NCBI RefSeq assembly: GCF_001704415.2
Contig: NC_030817.1
Span: forward strand, 53,863,550 to 53,927,549
Direction: 5' to 3'
Length of the DNA stretch: 64,000 nt
DNA from: Capra hircus
Taxonomy: Eukaryota > Chordata > Mammalia > Artiodactyla > Bovidae
Shown here: in pieces, positions 46,572 through 58,340 of the stretch
Position numbering within the stretch: the stretch's first letter is position 1
How the letters are laid out: every line of letters begins with the position of its first letter
Notes under the pieces: generated by a model
Databases searched by the model: none
Told to the model about the DNA's origin: nothing
Seen by the model: only the letters and a program-made list of their open reading frames with translations
Position numbers and translations under genes: made by a program

Positions 46572-46777
46572 CAGTGTCGTAGTGTAGTGTAGTGAAAGTC
46601 ACTCAGTCGTGTCCGACTTTTTTCGACCCCATAGACTATGCAGTCCGTGGAATTCTCCAGCCAGAATACTGGAGTGGGTAGCCTTTCCCTTCTCCAGGGG
46701 ATCTTCCCAACCCAGGGATTAAACCCAGATCTCTGCATTGCAGGCAGATTCTTTACCAGCTGAGCGACAAGGGAAGC
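46572..46777 (-). mobile_element. Bov-tA SINE with target duplication
   Basis: A reverse Bov-tA from 'gtgaaagtcactcagtcgtg' to 'ccagctgagcgacaagggaag'. CCAGTAAGGACTT (46559-46571) and CCAGTAAGTACTT (46778-46790) flank it, one mismatch in thirteen. The low end carries a short GTAGT repeat derived from the tail. Confidence 0.95.
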
Positions 46778-47074
46778 CCAGTAAGTACTTTACTTAGGGA
46801 TTAAATAAGTGTTTATGTACTAACTAGTTATTGAAAACACAAACAAAATTCTAGACTGAAAACCCATGGAGGCCGGGTTAGGGTTAGCAAGACCATACAC
46901 ACCCAGTGTGCCCACACCCCCCCTGGAACAAAATACATGGCAGGAACCCAGTAAAAATGATTTGCCAAATGAATAAACTAATTAATAACCAGACGTGGAG
47001 GGGTTAAACCAATACCAAAGGAAGTGAAGGGCGAAGTGTTCTTTGTTTTCTTAGAACTGAAGAGAAAAACTCTG

Positions 47075-47205
47075 AGGTCACGCCATCTGACACCCTCACT
47101 TCACAAGGGACCAATCTGAAGCCCAGAGAAACTGCGTGACCTTCCTAAGGTAGCACAGCAAGGTCATGAATGAGCGAGACCAGTGTCCAAATCCTCCAAG
47201 CGCCT
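47075..47205 (-). mobile_element. MIR SINE fragment
   Basis: 'cctcacttcacaagggacca', 'ctgaagcccagagaaactgc', 'gaccttcctaaggtagcaca' is the reverse MIR core. Confidence 0.65.
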
Positions 47206-48149
47206 CCACTGTATGGTCTTCCCAGACGAGCAAGGCGGGCCACTGCGCACAGAGCTGTCAGCACAGACCTCTTCTCTAGAAGTTGCCAGACAACAGCACA
47301 GCCTGAGCATGAGGTACCCAGCTAACTATCCCCGGAGAGGCTCACCTGAGCTCCCTCAAACAAATCTGGAATTCTTTGGTGGAGCATCTCCAGCCAAGGA
47401 GCAGAAACATTAGTACAGCCCTCCCCTCTTTTCTCCTTTGTTCTCTGCTTTGAGCTGGGTCCACTGGAGGAGTATTGTAAGGTGCCCCTGCTGGGTCTAC
47501 AAGGCCCCTTTTCGGTTCAATTAATGAGCCATAAATAACCCAATGAAGGTGTCAACAAAGAGGGTAATTTATCATACCTTGTCAGGAGGGCGAGCCTCGC
47601 TCGCAAACGCTCATTCACCCGTCTGGTGCAACATGTTAAGATTTATTCCTGGCCAGGTCCCTCGTCCTCCAGCCCTCCACCTCCCCCCAACCAAAATTTA
47701 TCTTCCACAGGAATCCTCACAGGTGTGCTGCTTTGACAAATAAGCTATGAAGTCTGGTATTCATCACGGGCTGGTCTTTGTTGGGATGAAGGCAGTAGGA
47801 AATAAATTTATTTGAGAGAGAAGGTAATACTTGTGATTCAAACATGCTCAAGGGGAACACCGAGGTTATTTCCATCATCCTGGTTCTGCAAGAGGAGCGA
47901 AGAAGATAATTCTTGGACAGTCTCTTTCTTCATTATTTACTGTTTCGAGGAAGCCAAGCCAGGACTTTTCTGAGAGGGCACCCTTCGCTGCCAGCCTGGA
48001 AGCTCTGGTCACAAACGCTGGGAAGTCTTGGGCAAGGAAATCTGACAAGGGAGTGCAAAGCACTGTGAGACATCTCAGATGCTCAGAATGGCAGCACCAG
48101 GAAGCTTCCCACCTTTGCTAGTCAACTTCTGTCTTCCCTCAGAGCACAG
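47206..48149. other. repeat-free block, candidate regulatory DNA
   Basis: No repeat is recognised. At 47505-47840 the block includes 'caattaatgagccataaat', 'ggtaatttatcata', 'aaaatttatcttcc' and 'aaataaatttatttgaga', with a less AT-rich centre at 47585-47700. It looks like a candidate enhancer-type block, by inference only. Confidence 0.35.
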
Positions 48150-48290
48150 AAATGTGAGTTTGGAGAACTGCCTTCTGGGAGTGCTTGTTAAAATACAGGC
48201 TTCCAATCTCCCCATCTTCTAGAGATCCTGATTCAGGAAGTCTAGGGAGGAATCCAGGAATTTATATTTTGACAAACTCTCCTCTCCTTT
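48150..48290. mobile_element. MER5/MER20-like hAT fragment
   Basis: 'gtgcttgttaaaatacaggc', 'gatcctgattcaggaagtct', 'ccaggaatttatattttgac' fits this short hAT group. Confidence 0.6.
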
Positions 48291-48394
48291 TGCCTTCACA
48301 TAACTCAGATGCATATGTTTGGTGTACATGCTGGATCAAGAAGTGTGGCTCAGCATCTCCAAGGCGATCCATTTGAAAGTTCTGCAGCGGCAGG

Positions 48395-48575
48395 AGTGTT
48401 CATTGTCTGTGCTAATACTGTAGCCAAGAGTCACCTTGTGGCTACCAAGCACCTGATACACAGCGAGTGTGAGAGGAGAATTGCTTCATTTGGTTTAATT
48501 TTAATTATTTGACATTTAAGAGGCCACATGTGGCCAGTGGCCCCCATATTGGACAGAACAGCTCCAGTCCATCAC
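48395..48575 (+). mobile_element. old hAT-like DNA transposon
   Basis: 'gtggctaccaagcacctgat', 'ttggtttaattttaattatt', 'gaggccacatgtggccagtg', 'gcccccatattggacagaac' has the same layout as the split copy at 28436-29010, without an insertion. Confidence 0.7.
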
Positions 48576-49516
48576 TCTACATATTTGAATTCTGAAGAAC
48601 AGGTACAAACTGAAAAATTCACCATTCTTACAAGACCTACTATACCAGTTTCCTCCCACTCCCCCTGATTTTCCAGTGAATAAAATACTGCAAACTCCTG
48701 GGGGGTGCCCCATGCAGTCACTTAAGCTCCTCCATCCTCTACTCCTGAGGTCTACACACAGAGAGGGTCAGAGCAATCCAATCCCTTAGGTACTTGCTAT
48801 GTGGGGGTGAGGGGGAAGCCTTTTAGATGAGACATAGTCTTGGTCCCTGAGCACCAGGTCCTTCCCTTCCCAATACAGGAGAAGATAAATACACAAGTGA
48901 CCCCATACCAGATGGCACAGTGATCAATGCTCTGAACAAGCCCTGGGGTTATAACAGAAAACAGTGACAGAAGCATGGGGCCAGGAGTCTAGCCCCCCGC
49001 TGGTTCATGTTGAAAGCACTTGGACAGAAGCCCTGCCTTCTCCACGATGGGATGAACCAGACACCTATCAGGCAATGGTGCGCAATTCATGGAGAGAACT
49101 CTAACTAAATTCCCTCCTTGAAGTGTCCGAGGCAGACTGCTTACTGTCTCTGCCATGTTGAGATGGGTCCCACCTATACAGTCACACCAGCCTAAGTGAC
49201 TGTCCTCACCTGTTACCCACAGGCCTGTCAAAACTGGGTGACCTATGGAGAGAGAGGGTCCTCTTGAAGTCCCAGGGCCTCACCCAGCAGCTGATGCTGG
49301 TGGTGTTACAACCAGGATGGACTAAAATGAAAGAGCCGCGTACTGACTGAAGTGAGGTTCCCTGCGTTTTCCATAAGGCTGCCCATCAGATGGACAAATG
49401 GTCCCGGAAAAGCAGAAACTTGTCTGATTCCTGATGGTGAGAGAACACAGGCATTCTCCCTTTATAGGGATGTGAGAGGGACACACACACATACATGTAA
49501 ATAAAGGAGAGGGGTA
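48576..49516. other. unique sequence
   Basis: No repeat or exon is recognised. A short CA run lies near 49481-49492. Confidence 0.5.
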
Positions 49517-49528
49517 TAAAAGCCATAT

Positions 49529-49746
49529 AGGCTTCCCTGGTGGCTCAGACAGTAAAGAATCTGCCTGCTAATGCAGGAGACCTGGGTTCGATCCCTCGGT
49601 CCGGAAGATTCCTCGAAGAAAGAAATGGCAACCCGCTCCAGTATTCTTGCCTGAAGATTTCCATGGACAGAGGAGCCTGGTGGGCTACAGTCTATGGGGT
49701 CATAAAAAGTTGGATGCAACTGAGTGACTAACACTTTAACTTTCAG
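49529..49746 (+). mobile_element. Bov-tA SINE with intact pol III boxes
   Basis: The head GGCTTCCCTGGTGGCTCAGA carries a box-A-like word at 49541-49552. A perfect box B GGTTCGATCCC lies at 49585-49595. The duplication TAAAAGCCATAT flanks it (49517-49528 and 49747-49758) with no mismatch. Intact boxes suggest a copy that could still be read by RNA polymerase III. Confidence 0.96.
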
Positions 49747-49760
49747 TAAAAGCCATATGG

Positions 49761-50748
49761 AGGGGAAAGAGGTCAAGGGTGTGAGGAGGAACTGTGAACC
49801 CATGGGAGAGTGAAGGGTGGCTGCTGCTGCAGAAATGATTCCGGCCTTACAGTAAGTGGGGCCAGCCAGGTCCCATCAGGGAGGAGGCCTCCAGAGGTGG
49901 ACTGCCCGCTGGCCAGAGGCACAGGGCTCCCTTTCCACAAGGGGAGGAAAGGGTAACCCATAGACCATGACTAGACATCCCCTCCTGCTCAAGCGCTTTT
50001 CCTAACTCACACCTGTCTCCCTGGGAAGGCAGCACCCAGGCTCATAACTGCGGGGCAAGAGCCAGGGAGAGGAGACGCCTGGCTCCAGCTGGCTATGGTC
50101 TCGCTCTGCCAAGCTCCCAGGCCCCTGGAGTCTTTCAAGTCTCTGGCCTTCAATTCTCCTTTCTTTTTATCAAGTGGCTTCACTTTGCCTCCAGAAAACA
50201 GGCACGGGTAACAAGAGTCGTGTGCCTGATGCCAAGACTTTGGGCTCCCGAGTAGCTTGTACCGGGTCAAAACTGCCTTTCCCTGCAGGGGAGAGAGAGG
50301 GCTTCCTATAGGAGAGCTCCCTAGAAGCCCTAGGCCACTGAATGAAATGGCAGGAAAAGAAAGGGAAACTCTCAGCCTTCTCTCTTGTGAGAGCCTTGCT
50401 GCCTTGTGAGAGTAACAGATTAGAGCCCAAACATCTGGCTGAGATCTCCAGCTAAATACTCACTTGATCAACATCAGCTCAGTGTTAAGCCACTGTATTG
50501 GCTTGGCACCCCAGCTTAATATCTGCTGGCAACTAGGCTCAAGAATTAACCCCTGGGACCTGTTCTCATCCTGAATTCTAAAAGCAATCCGTAGAACAAT
50601 ACAGAATCAAGAGATATTTTCCAAAAAAAAACAAAGATCCAAGTGCAGAGGGGCGTCTCATCTTTGGAATAAGACAGTAGTACCAATGTCTTTGAAGTCA
50701 CCCTGAAAAACAAATCATGGTGGCCCTCTGAATGGCAAGGTTTCACAG
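49761..50748. other. unique sequence
   Basis: About 1 kb without a recognised repeat. Overlapping minus frames at 49773-50430 have no domain. Confidence 0.5.
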
Positions 50749-50750
50749 TA

Positions 50751-50829
50751 CTGGGTTGGCCAAAATGTTTGTTTGGATTTTTCATAAATTCTTACGGAAA
50801 AACCTGAATGAACTTTTTGGTCAACCCAG
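50751..50829. mobile_element. mariner-derived MITE (79 bp)
   Basis: Two inverted arms of about 33 bp (50751-50783 and 50797-50829) share about 26 matching positions around a 13-base loop. The ends CTGGGTTGGCC and its complement are the mariner-type terminal repeat also seen, decayed, at 57376 and 60694. TA precedes the left end, while the right flank is TC, so the TA duplication has mutated. It has no coding capacity. Confidence 0.9.
50751..50829 (+). ncRNA. candidate miR-2284/2285-type microRNA hairpin
   Basis: Transcribed from the plus strand, the MITE folds as a single hairpin of pre-miRNA size. The 3' arm at 50799-50820 (22 nt, seed AAACCTG at 50800-50806) looks to me like mature members of the large ruminant miR-2284/2285 family, which I recall as AAAAC-start, TTTTTGG-end 22-mers. 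Origin of that family from mariner hairpins fits. Expression, processing and the exact family member are not shown by sequence. Confidence 0.5.
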
Positions 50830-51657
50830 TCTTTGAAACTTTAAGGTTATAACTAAAGGGAAACTGGAAAAGGCAGAGTCACTTGAGAGGCAGTAAATAC
50901 AGATGTAAGAAACAGAGGGGCCATGAGCAGACTTGGGCCCAATTCTATCCCTACCAGGAGCCTCAGGCATGCGGCATGCAGAGGGAGGCAGATCTTTGTA
51001 AAACACGGAGCATTCCAGATCTCCCTAAAGAGAAACCATTAGGAACTATCCGTTCTTTCTGCAGTCACACCTGTTCATTGGGAATTGTTTAGTCATGGGT
51101 GGGGAAACTGAGACCACCTTAAGAACAAACACCCAACAGGTGAATAAGTATGTAAAGAAGTTCCATCTGTTTATCTGTCACTGCCAAGTTTCTCTGTGAA
51201 GAGCAAGGAACAATTTCCATGCAACAGCTCAAGAGATGCAACGTGTGTTTGCCCAAAGCCATGGCAGAGGGACATGCGGCTCCTTTCTGATCTCGCAGGC
51301 TACCAGCCATTTGGCGGGGTGCATACCTGGCTGGGAAGCCTCCCAGGAAACCACAGCTCCTGCAAGTGACTCAATAGGTGGTTCGACTCCTCTGAGTCAG
51401 GACCAAGCCCATGGTCCCTGTGCCAAGGCTCCCTGTCATGGTTGAGATGCTCTGGGCTTGGCTGACATGAAATACTGAGGACCTCTGGTGTTCACCTACA
51501 GAAGGATGGACTCTCTTTCTGACAAGTGACCAGGATGGCAGCTGACATCATTCAGTGGCCCTTCTCTTGGAGAGTTGGGCTTTCTATATCAAGCCCAACT
51601 TGAGTTTTGATGGCTTTCTACATCAGATGACCTTTTAATTTAAGAGTTCACTCTTGG
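50830..51657. other. unique sequence
   Basis: No repeat or exon is recognised. Confidence 0.5.
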
Positions 51658-51793
51658 GACTACCCTGAAAGTCCAGTGGTTAAGACTCTGCACTTCAAAT
51701 GCAGGTTGAGGGTTTGATCCTTAGTCTGGGAACTAAGATCCCACATGTCGAGTGGTGCAGCCTAAATAAGTAAATACACAGATAGATAAAAGT
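51658..51793 (+). mobile_element. CHR-type SINE
   Basis: 'gggactaccctgaaagtcca', 'gtggttaagactctgcactt', 'ggtttgatccttagtctggg', 'aactaagatcccacatgtcg', then an AAATA-type tail. Forward short CHR element. Confidence 0.88.
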
Positions 51794-51979
51794 TTAATTT
51801 CCTTCTAACCAAGGGTTTCCAGGTTGCCTCCTAAAGTCATGAACTGGTGGACACAAAATATCTAGTTCTAAGTTCCTAGGGTGAGGACCCTGAGCAAGAC
51901 ACTCTTGGAGGCCTCAAGTTCTCCCCATCTGAATTTAATCATCAGTTCAACTGTTCTCCAGCACCATGATAATCACACC

Positions 51980-52400
51980 AATATCCAACTTAAACTTTCC
52001 AAAGGCTCTCCCACCAATGGAATCATGTCCAAACTTCCTGGCTTGGTATTCAAATTCCCATCTATCCTTCACATCTCCTCTTTCTCTATGAGTCTACCTG
52101 TAACTTGTTTTGGGAAAACTGGAACACTCACCCTTCTCTCCAGCAACTGCCCTTCCCATCCGTCATGCTGTGCAGGTCCCTTAACTTGAAATGTCTTCTC
52201 TCTGCCTCTTGAAATTCTGCCCACCCTTCAAGGCTGAGTTCAAATGCCACTTCCTCCCCTACACAGCTTTCCCCGTCATTTTTTGTGCAGCCCCTTTGAT
52301 CTCACACCATACAGTGTTGGTACTTTCCTATCCACCCATAGCACCTAGTCCTGAACTGCCAGCCTTTGTATGAATGACTTGCATCTCCTCCTGGATGGCA
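51980..52400 (+). mobile_element. L2 LINE 3' region
   Basis: 'ccaaacttcctggcttggta', 'ttcaaattcccatctatcct', then 'cacccttcaaggctgagttc', 'aaatgccacttcctccccta' is the L2 3' block. Confidence 0.75.
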
Positions 52401-52442
52401 TATGATCCTTAGGAAATGATGGTCGTGAGGAAGGAGGATATT

Positions 52443-52652
52443 ATTGCTGTTGTTGAGTTGCTCAGTCGTGTCCAACTCATTGTGACCCCATAGACTGTAG
52501 CCCACCAGGCTCCTGAGTCCATGGGATTTCCCAGGCAAGAATACTGGCATGGGTTGCCATTTCCTTCTCCAGGGGATATCTTCCCAACCGTGTTTCTTAT
52601 GTCTCCTTCCTGGCAGGTGGATTCTTTACCACTCAGCCACCTGGAAAGCCCA
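52443..52652 (-). mobile_element. Bov-tA SINE
   Basis: Reverse copy from 'ttgctgttgttgagttgctc' to 'ttaccactcagccacctgga'. The box B region is disrupted ('cttcccaaccgtgtttctta'). Confidence 0.93.
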
Positions 52653-53345
52653 GGAGAGAGGATACCTTATTCCTATTTCCCATTATGCCCACGTTTAATT
52701 AGCAAATGAATGAATTTAGAAGATGCAGATGAGGGTTCTAAAATTATCTACAATGTGGGACTTTGTTCCATAGGTAGCCTACCCCCATAATAGAAGGCAT
52801 AGCCAGCCACGTGCTTTTCATATGGAAAAAGCAGAAGCCTTAGTGCGATCCATTCTGTTGGCTTTGCAATGCCTTTGGGTGTGTGCACACAGACTCCCGG
52901 AGCCAGAAGCCGCATCTGCTCTGAAATGGCCCAGAGCACCTGGACTCCCTCGTTTCTCAATATGATGAGAAGTACACTGGAGTCTTGGAGCTGACAGTCT
53001 TCCTGGTAAAGACATACCTACTTCGCAGAGCCCCACTCCACCTACACACCACATGGATCAACGAGGGTCACAGTGCCCTCTGGGCAGTGAGCCAGCTGGC
53101 GATCGGAGGCTTGGTTTTGCTGTGTTCCTGGGTGGCCTTGATCTGTGTTAACAAGGCTCCTGCTTCTGTGTGACCAGTTAACAAGGAGACTGGCCTGCCT
53201 AGTGCATGGAGACCCTCTCCAAAGCTTGTACACTTGGTCCAGGGGCATCCAAATTTGTGTGTGTGGTGGAGGCAGGTGAGGGAAAGAAGAGTTTCTAAAG
53301 CTCTCCTTTCCACTTGCCCTCAAAACACCAATGTTCCCAAACTTT
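52653..53345. other. unique sequence
   Basis: No repeat or exon is recognised. Overlapping frames on both strands at 52748-53350 show no family. Confidence 0.5.
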
Positions 53346-53349
53346 ACCA

Positions 53350-53515
53350 AGAGTCAGAGTCACTGGGTGGGTGTTGCTAAAAATAGGCTGCTGGACCAAA
53401 ACTCGAGAACCTCTGATTCAGTAGCTATGGACTGGTGCCTGGGACTCTGCATTTCTAACCAGTTCCTAGGTGATGCTGACATTCAAGGTGCAGGAACCAC
53501 GCTTTGAGAACCATT
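53350..53515 (+). mobile_element. MER5A-like hAT element
   Basis: 'cctctgattcagtagctatg', 'actctgcatttctaaccagt', 'tcctaggtgatgctgacatt', 'ccacgctttgagaaccattc' is the right two-thirds of MER5A. Confidence 0.82.
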
Positions 53516-53574
53516 CCTCTAGGCCCAGAAAGGCAAGTGACAGCTATCAGAGGTTGGGCTAGAGTTATATGACA

Positions 53575-53752
53575 GTCTGTCTGCCAATGAGGGAATTGTG
53601 GGTTTGATCCCTGGGTTGGGAAGATTCCCCTGGAGATGGAAATGGCAACCCACTCCAGTACTCTTGCCTGGGAAATTCCACGGACAGAGGAGCCTGGTGG
53701 ACTACAGACTGGGGTCGCAAAAGAGTTGGACACAAGTTAGTGACTAAACAAC
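53575..53752 (+). mobile_element. Bov-tA SINE, head lost
   Basis: Starts at 'agtctgtctgccaatgaggg', keeps a box B ('gggtttgatccct'), and ends 'gttagtgactaaacaac'. The first ~25 bases of the usual head are missing or changed. Confidence 0.92.
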
Positions 53753-53887
53753 TCTGCTTGCAGGTTCTGGCCCATGAAGATGGGCCCCCTCCTCTGCCAC
53801 AGAAACCACCTTTTGGAAGCCCACACCTGCTGAGACCATTGGCTTCACTGCCTCTTCCTTATAAATAAAACTCCAACTTCCCAGCCA

Positions 53888-54060
53888 AGCTTCTACTGAC
53901 AAAGCTCTAACTGTGTGCCAGGCACTGTTCTATCCCCTTTGCCCATATTAACTCATTTAATCCACATAATTCTATGCAGTAGGTACTATTATTATTCCCA
54001 TTTTAGAAATAATGAATCCCACAGTGAGCCCTCAGGAAATATTTTCTGAATGAATGGATA
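53888..54060 (-). mobile_element. MIR SINE
   Basis: 'gctctaactgtgtgccaggc', 'actgttctatcccctttgcc', 'ttaactcatttaatccacat', 'aggtactattattattccca' is a well-kept reverse MIR. Confidence 0.88.
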
Positions 54061-55849
54061 AAGGGACACGCATAAGCATTGACACCATGTACTACAGGAG
54101 GCTGTTTCCATGCCAAGGGAAGCCAGCAGAAAGTGAAGAACTGGCTTGCCAACCAGTTATTTGTTCCTGCACTCCACCAAATAACCCGTTTGCCTGCCAT
54201 TGGCTGGATATTCTGGCTTTGTGTAGACATCTCCTGGCTGGGAGGAAAGCCAGAGTTAATCCCTCACAAAGCGTTGTTTAATAATAACCAGAAACTGGAG
54301 AAGAGCAGAAAGGAACACAATGATCCCACACAATCTGAGGAAAATGGACTGTTCAGGCCCCCAGTGCCCACCCTGTCAGCAAAGGCCCCTGGTGGGTCCT
54401 GAGGTTTCTTAATTTTTATTACAAAAATAGAACATGAATATGTCTCTCCTGATTATCACCACCAAGTGCACCAGCAAAAACATCCACAGATGCATATTAC
54501 TCTAATGCAGCACTAATGCCTGCATCGGAACAGAAAACCAGGTCATCTTTGAAAGTCTATAAATGGACAGCCCTCTCTGTCTATTACTTATTTATGTTTC
54601 CCGCCTTTTGCTTAACCAGCCTTCAGGCCCAAACAGAGAAAAAACACCATACATAAAGCTACCAGTATAGCTAAATAAAACATCAGACTCACACTGGTAG
54701 CTTCAGCTCTCACTGCCTTGGAGGGGGTGGCCTTCAGCAGCTAAATATTATACAAATGACCAGCAAAATGCAATCCTATGAGAGGAGGCAGGTCATTTCT
54801 AAGGTATGTCTTCTTCCCCCAAAATATTCAGTTTTGAATTTCTGGACAACATTCTTGTTGGCTGTGGATGGAAGACGATGATTGCAAAGTGAGTCTGAAT
54901 CCAAATCTCCTTGAGTTGAATGAACTGAGCTTGATGTTGAATTTATTACCAGCTGAAGTTTCTGGATCCCCTCCAAAGCTTGCCCCACTGGCCTTCCCTG
55001 CAGTCACCCAGCCTCAGAGTTCACCAGGGTTAACACAGCCATGAGGAAGTCCATACATGAGAGAAGTCATCAGAGTTTCCATGTGAAGTTCCAGCAGAAA
55101 GACACCTACGCGTGTTTCAAGCCTAATGGATGTCCCTGTGGGATCTATGGCGCTGGAGGAAGACCTTCTGGGGAAAGGGAAAATGCATCTCTGGGAGCAA
55201 CATCACTTGCCTTGCCTCTGGCTTCTCCCAACAGCTCTCCCTGAGCTGGAACAAACTAGGTTTTACTCTCACCCCATTCTCAGGGTAGCCTGGTGTGATG
55301 AGCAGCACAGAGGTACATTTCCAGAGACATCCTGGGTGAAGAAGCAGAGGGCATCCTCATATAGGCATTGAGCCTCCACCACTTCAGAAGTGAGAACGTT
55401 TGCCTCAGCATCCTCCAGGTCACCGTCGCTACCATCAGGCATCTCAAATACAGGTCACAGTTGCTCTATCCAGCCCCAAGAGCAACTGTGTGGAGGAACT
55501 GATACGGACTGCTTTGCCCTCGACCAAGTGGTGGTAGCAGTCAAGAAACAAGCCCTTGTCTTCATTATGTCCTCTTTTTCTAGTGCAGAGTATTAACCAC
55601 CTCTTAGCTAGGTAGAAAAATTGGGCTGGTGAAATGTATGAGACAGGCATTTTGATGGGGCAGGAGAAGATGGGCGGAATTTCCAGATGCCAAGGACTCT
55701 ATTTCTGAAACCACTCAAGTGACATCACTTTAACAAAAAGAAAGCACTGGGTGGAGCTGAGGCATGATTATCAGATAAAAGGAGTGTTAGATCTTACATT
55801 CAGTGATGGGAGGGGTGTATGTCTTTTATTTTTCTGATTGTAATTGTAA
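54061..55849. other. unique sequence
   Basis: About 1.8 kb without a recognised repeat. Overlapping frames at 54054-54402 and 55041-55596 carry no domain. Confidence 0.5.
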
Positions 55850-55998
55850 GCATTAACCTACTACTGTGTTCCAGGCAGTGTATGGAGTGTTTTTTGTTGA
55901 ATTATGGATATGGAAACTGAGGCACACCCATGGCAAGTGGCCAAGCTGGGATGAAAACCCAAGATCTGACACCAAAACTGACTGCCCCCTTGTGCTAC
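55850..55998 (-). mobile_element. MIR SINE fragment
   Basis: 'attaacctactactgtgttc', 'caggcagtgtatggagtgtt', 'atatggaaactgaggcacac', 'gggatgaaaacccaagatct' is the reverse MIR. Confidence 0.8.
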
Positions 55999-56689
55999 AA
56001 AGCCTTTGGCTGAGCTCAGAAGCTCACCAGGCCCAGCGAAGGCATTCTCTGATGGTCAGCACAGAGCTTGAACATGGGAGATGCTCAAGAGTATTTTCTC
56101 TCCAGGTGATTCTCACTGTTCATTTCATAAAGCTTTTATCTTGGGGAGAATGGACTCACTCTCATCCAGTTGGAGAGCCAAGTTCTTCCAAGCTAGAGGA
56201 AATCCTGCCTCATTAAACCATGTGTTACCAGGCAGTACAGGAAAAGCTTATCACAGATTTCCTGAAACTGGGTGTGACCAGTTGGTTCAAAGCCTTAATA
56301 ATAGTTTTCTACACTTAAAAATGTATGACTGGTCCTTAGAGTCTGTTCTTAGGGGTGATTCCTTCAATTACCTGAACTTCAGCCTGGGTCTTCATAACAC
56401 AGTTGAGTCTGGTAGCACCACAGACGGCAAGGAGCAGCGGAGAGATTCCTGAACCAGAGAAGTGTGAACTACGACACCCGGGCTCAAGTCTCAGCCTCCC
56501 CCACCACTCCCAACCAGTATCACTATCTTCATGACCTGGAGCTAGTCAGGAAACCACTCTGACCATCCATCTGCGCTATTTATTATCAGCAAAGAAGAGA
56601 TGATAGCTATAATTGATATAAATCCACAAATCTCAAGAAATTTACAATCAGAATCAATGAAGATACTATATGTGAAAACATAAGAGCAA
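55999..56689. other. unique sequence
   Basis: No repeat or exon is recognised. Confidence 0.5.
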
Positions 56690-56880
56690 AAATAATAATA
56701 GCAGTGATGATAACTAACATTTCCTGATCTCCTCTTATGTGCCAAAAACTCCAATTAAGTAGACACTGATATCTCCATTGCTGGTGAGGAAGAAGGTGAG
56801 GCTTAGAGGAAAAGAACTGGCAGAAGTGAAATAAGAAACCAGGTTTTTCTAACCCATGCATTTTCAGCAGGGTTGAAAAA
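56690..56880 (-). mobile_element. MIR SINE fragment
   Basis: 'gatgataactaacatttcct', 'cttatgtgccaaaaactcca', 'aagaaggtgaggcttagagg', 'aagaaaccaggtttttctaa' is the reverse MIR, moderately diverged. Confidence 0.72.
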
Positions 56881-57375
56881 TTGGTTCTTAAGGGCAAAAA
56901 AATCTTATTTTTCAATGTATTCAGCACAGATATACATACAACACGTAAAGAAAAATACTGTGTATCTGTAGTACTAACATTCCACGGGGAAGGCAGTTAG
57001 GAAAAACAGTCTCTAAAGAGGCTCCTTGGGAGGCAATAATGAAGAAAAATTTGAGAAATACTTGCCTAATTTAACTACATCATGCCACCTCCCATAACTA
57101 ATAAAGATTATTATTACTACGCTATTAGGCTCCTACAATGGAAGCTCAGATGCTAGGTTCAAACATGGTCCTAGAGAAGGTGGTGGCCATTGTGGATTGC
57201 CCAGCTTACAGGTCATGTGCAAAGAATTAAAAAACCTTCATATTTAAATTCCAAAGGGTAAATCTTCTGCCATTCAAGAGAAAGTTAATGTATGCCATCT
57301 TTCCTCATCAATGGTACCTATTTAGATCAATTTACACAGACCAAAAGAGGGAATAATTCACTGTAACACTAAATA
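56881..57375. other. unique sequence
   Basis: No repeat is recognised. TA at 57374-57375 may be the target of the mariner that follows. Confidence 0.5.
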
Positions 57376-57439
57376 TTTGGATCAGCCAAAAACTTCCTTT
57401 GGTTTTTAAGTTAAAAAAAAAATTTTGTTTTCATTTTTA

Positions 57440-58340
57440 CCAAGAACTTTATTGAACAACATATTTACCATTTTGTTCCACAACCTTCTGTCATTTTTGA
57501 AGCAATTTCATGAATCCACCTTCCCAAATCTTTTTATCTTTCTGAGTAAAGAATTGTTTCAGGTGCCTTTTACAGATTTCCAGGAAACTGAAGTATTTTT
57601 CCCATTAAGAGAATTTTATAAAGACTGAAATACATGGAAATCCGAAGGGGCAGTGTCTGGTGAATATGGCGGAGGAATCAGAACTTCCCAGCCAAGCTGT
57701 AATAGTTTTTGCCTGGGCATCAGAGAAACATGCAGTCTTGCGTTACCCTGATGGAAGATAATGCGTGGTCTGTTGATTCATTTCAGACACTTTTTGTCAA
57801 GTGCTGCCTTCAGTTGGTCTAACTGGGAGCAGTACTTGTTGGAATTAATCATTTGGTTTTCTGGAAGGAGCTCATAATAAAGAACTACTTTCCAATGCCA
57901 CCATATATACATCATCTTCTTTGGATGAAGACTGGCTTTGGTGTGGTTGGTGGTGGCTCATTTCACTTAACCCACAGTCTCTTCTGTTTCACATTATTGT
58001 ACAATATCCACTTTTCATTACCTGCATGATTAATTTTAAAATGGGAACTTTTCCTTATGTTTAGCTTAACTTATGCGGAACCCAAACATCAAAGCGATTA
58101 ACATAACCAAGCTGGTGCAAATGATTCTCAGCGCTTGTTTAGGATATTTTGAGTATGTCAGCTACCTCCTGCATGGTATAACGTTGATTGATTTCAATTA
58201 ATGTCTAAACTAAATCAGTATCAACTCCAACTGGTCTACTTGACCATGTAACATCATCCAGCAAGAAATTCCCAGCATGAAACTCTGCAAACCACTTTTG
58301 TCACATTCAGTCAGTCATAGCACCTTCTCCATACACCACA
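57440..58340 (-). pseudogene. mariner transposase relic
   Basis: On the minus strand the DD34D-type transposase is recognisable in pieces: an EKWILYNN block (57990-58020), an NEPPPTTPK block, and near the end KDKKIWEGG and QKVVEQNGKYVVQ (about 57465-57545). The first catalytic aspartate, usually in GDEKW, is Asn here (codon at 58017-58019). Many stops and frameshifts are present. Transposases of this family cut and paste DNA at TA sites, and this copy is dead. Confidence 0.85.

Noticed and set aside
49529..49746. tRNA gene prediction from boxes A and B
   Set aside because: The boxes belong to a tRNA-derived SINE; no cloverleaf with acceptor stem is present.
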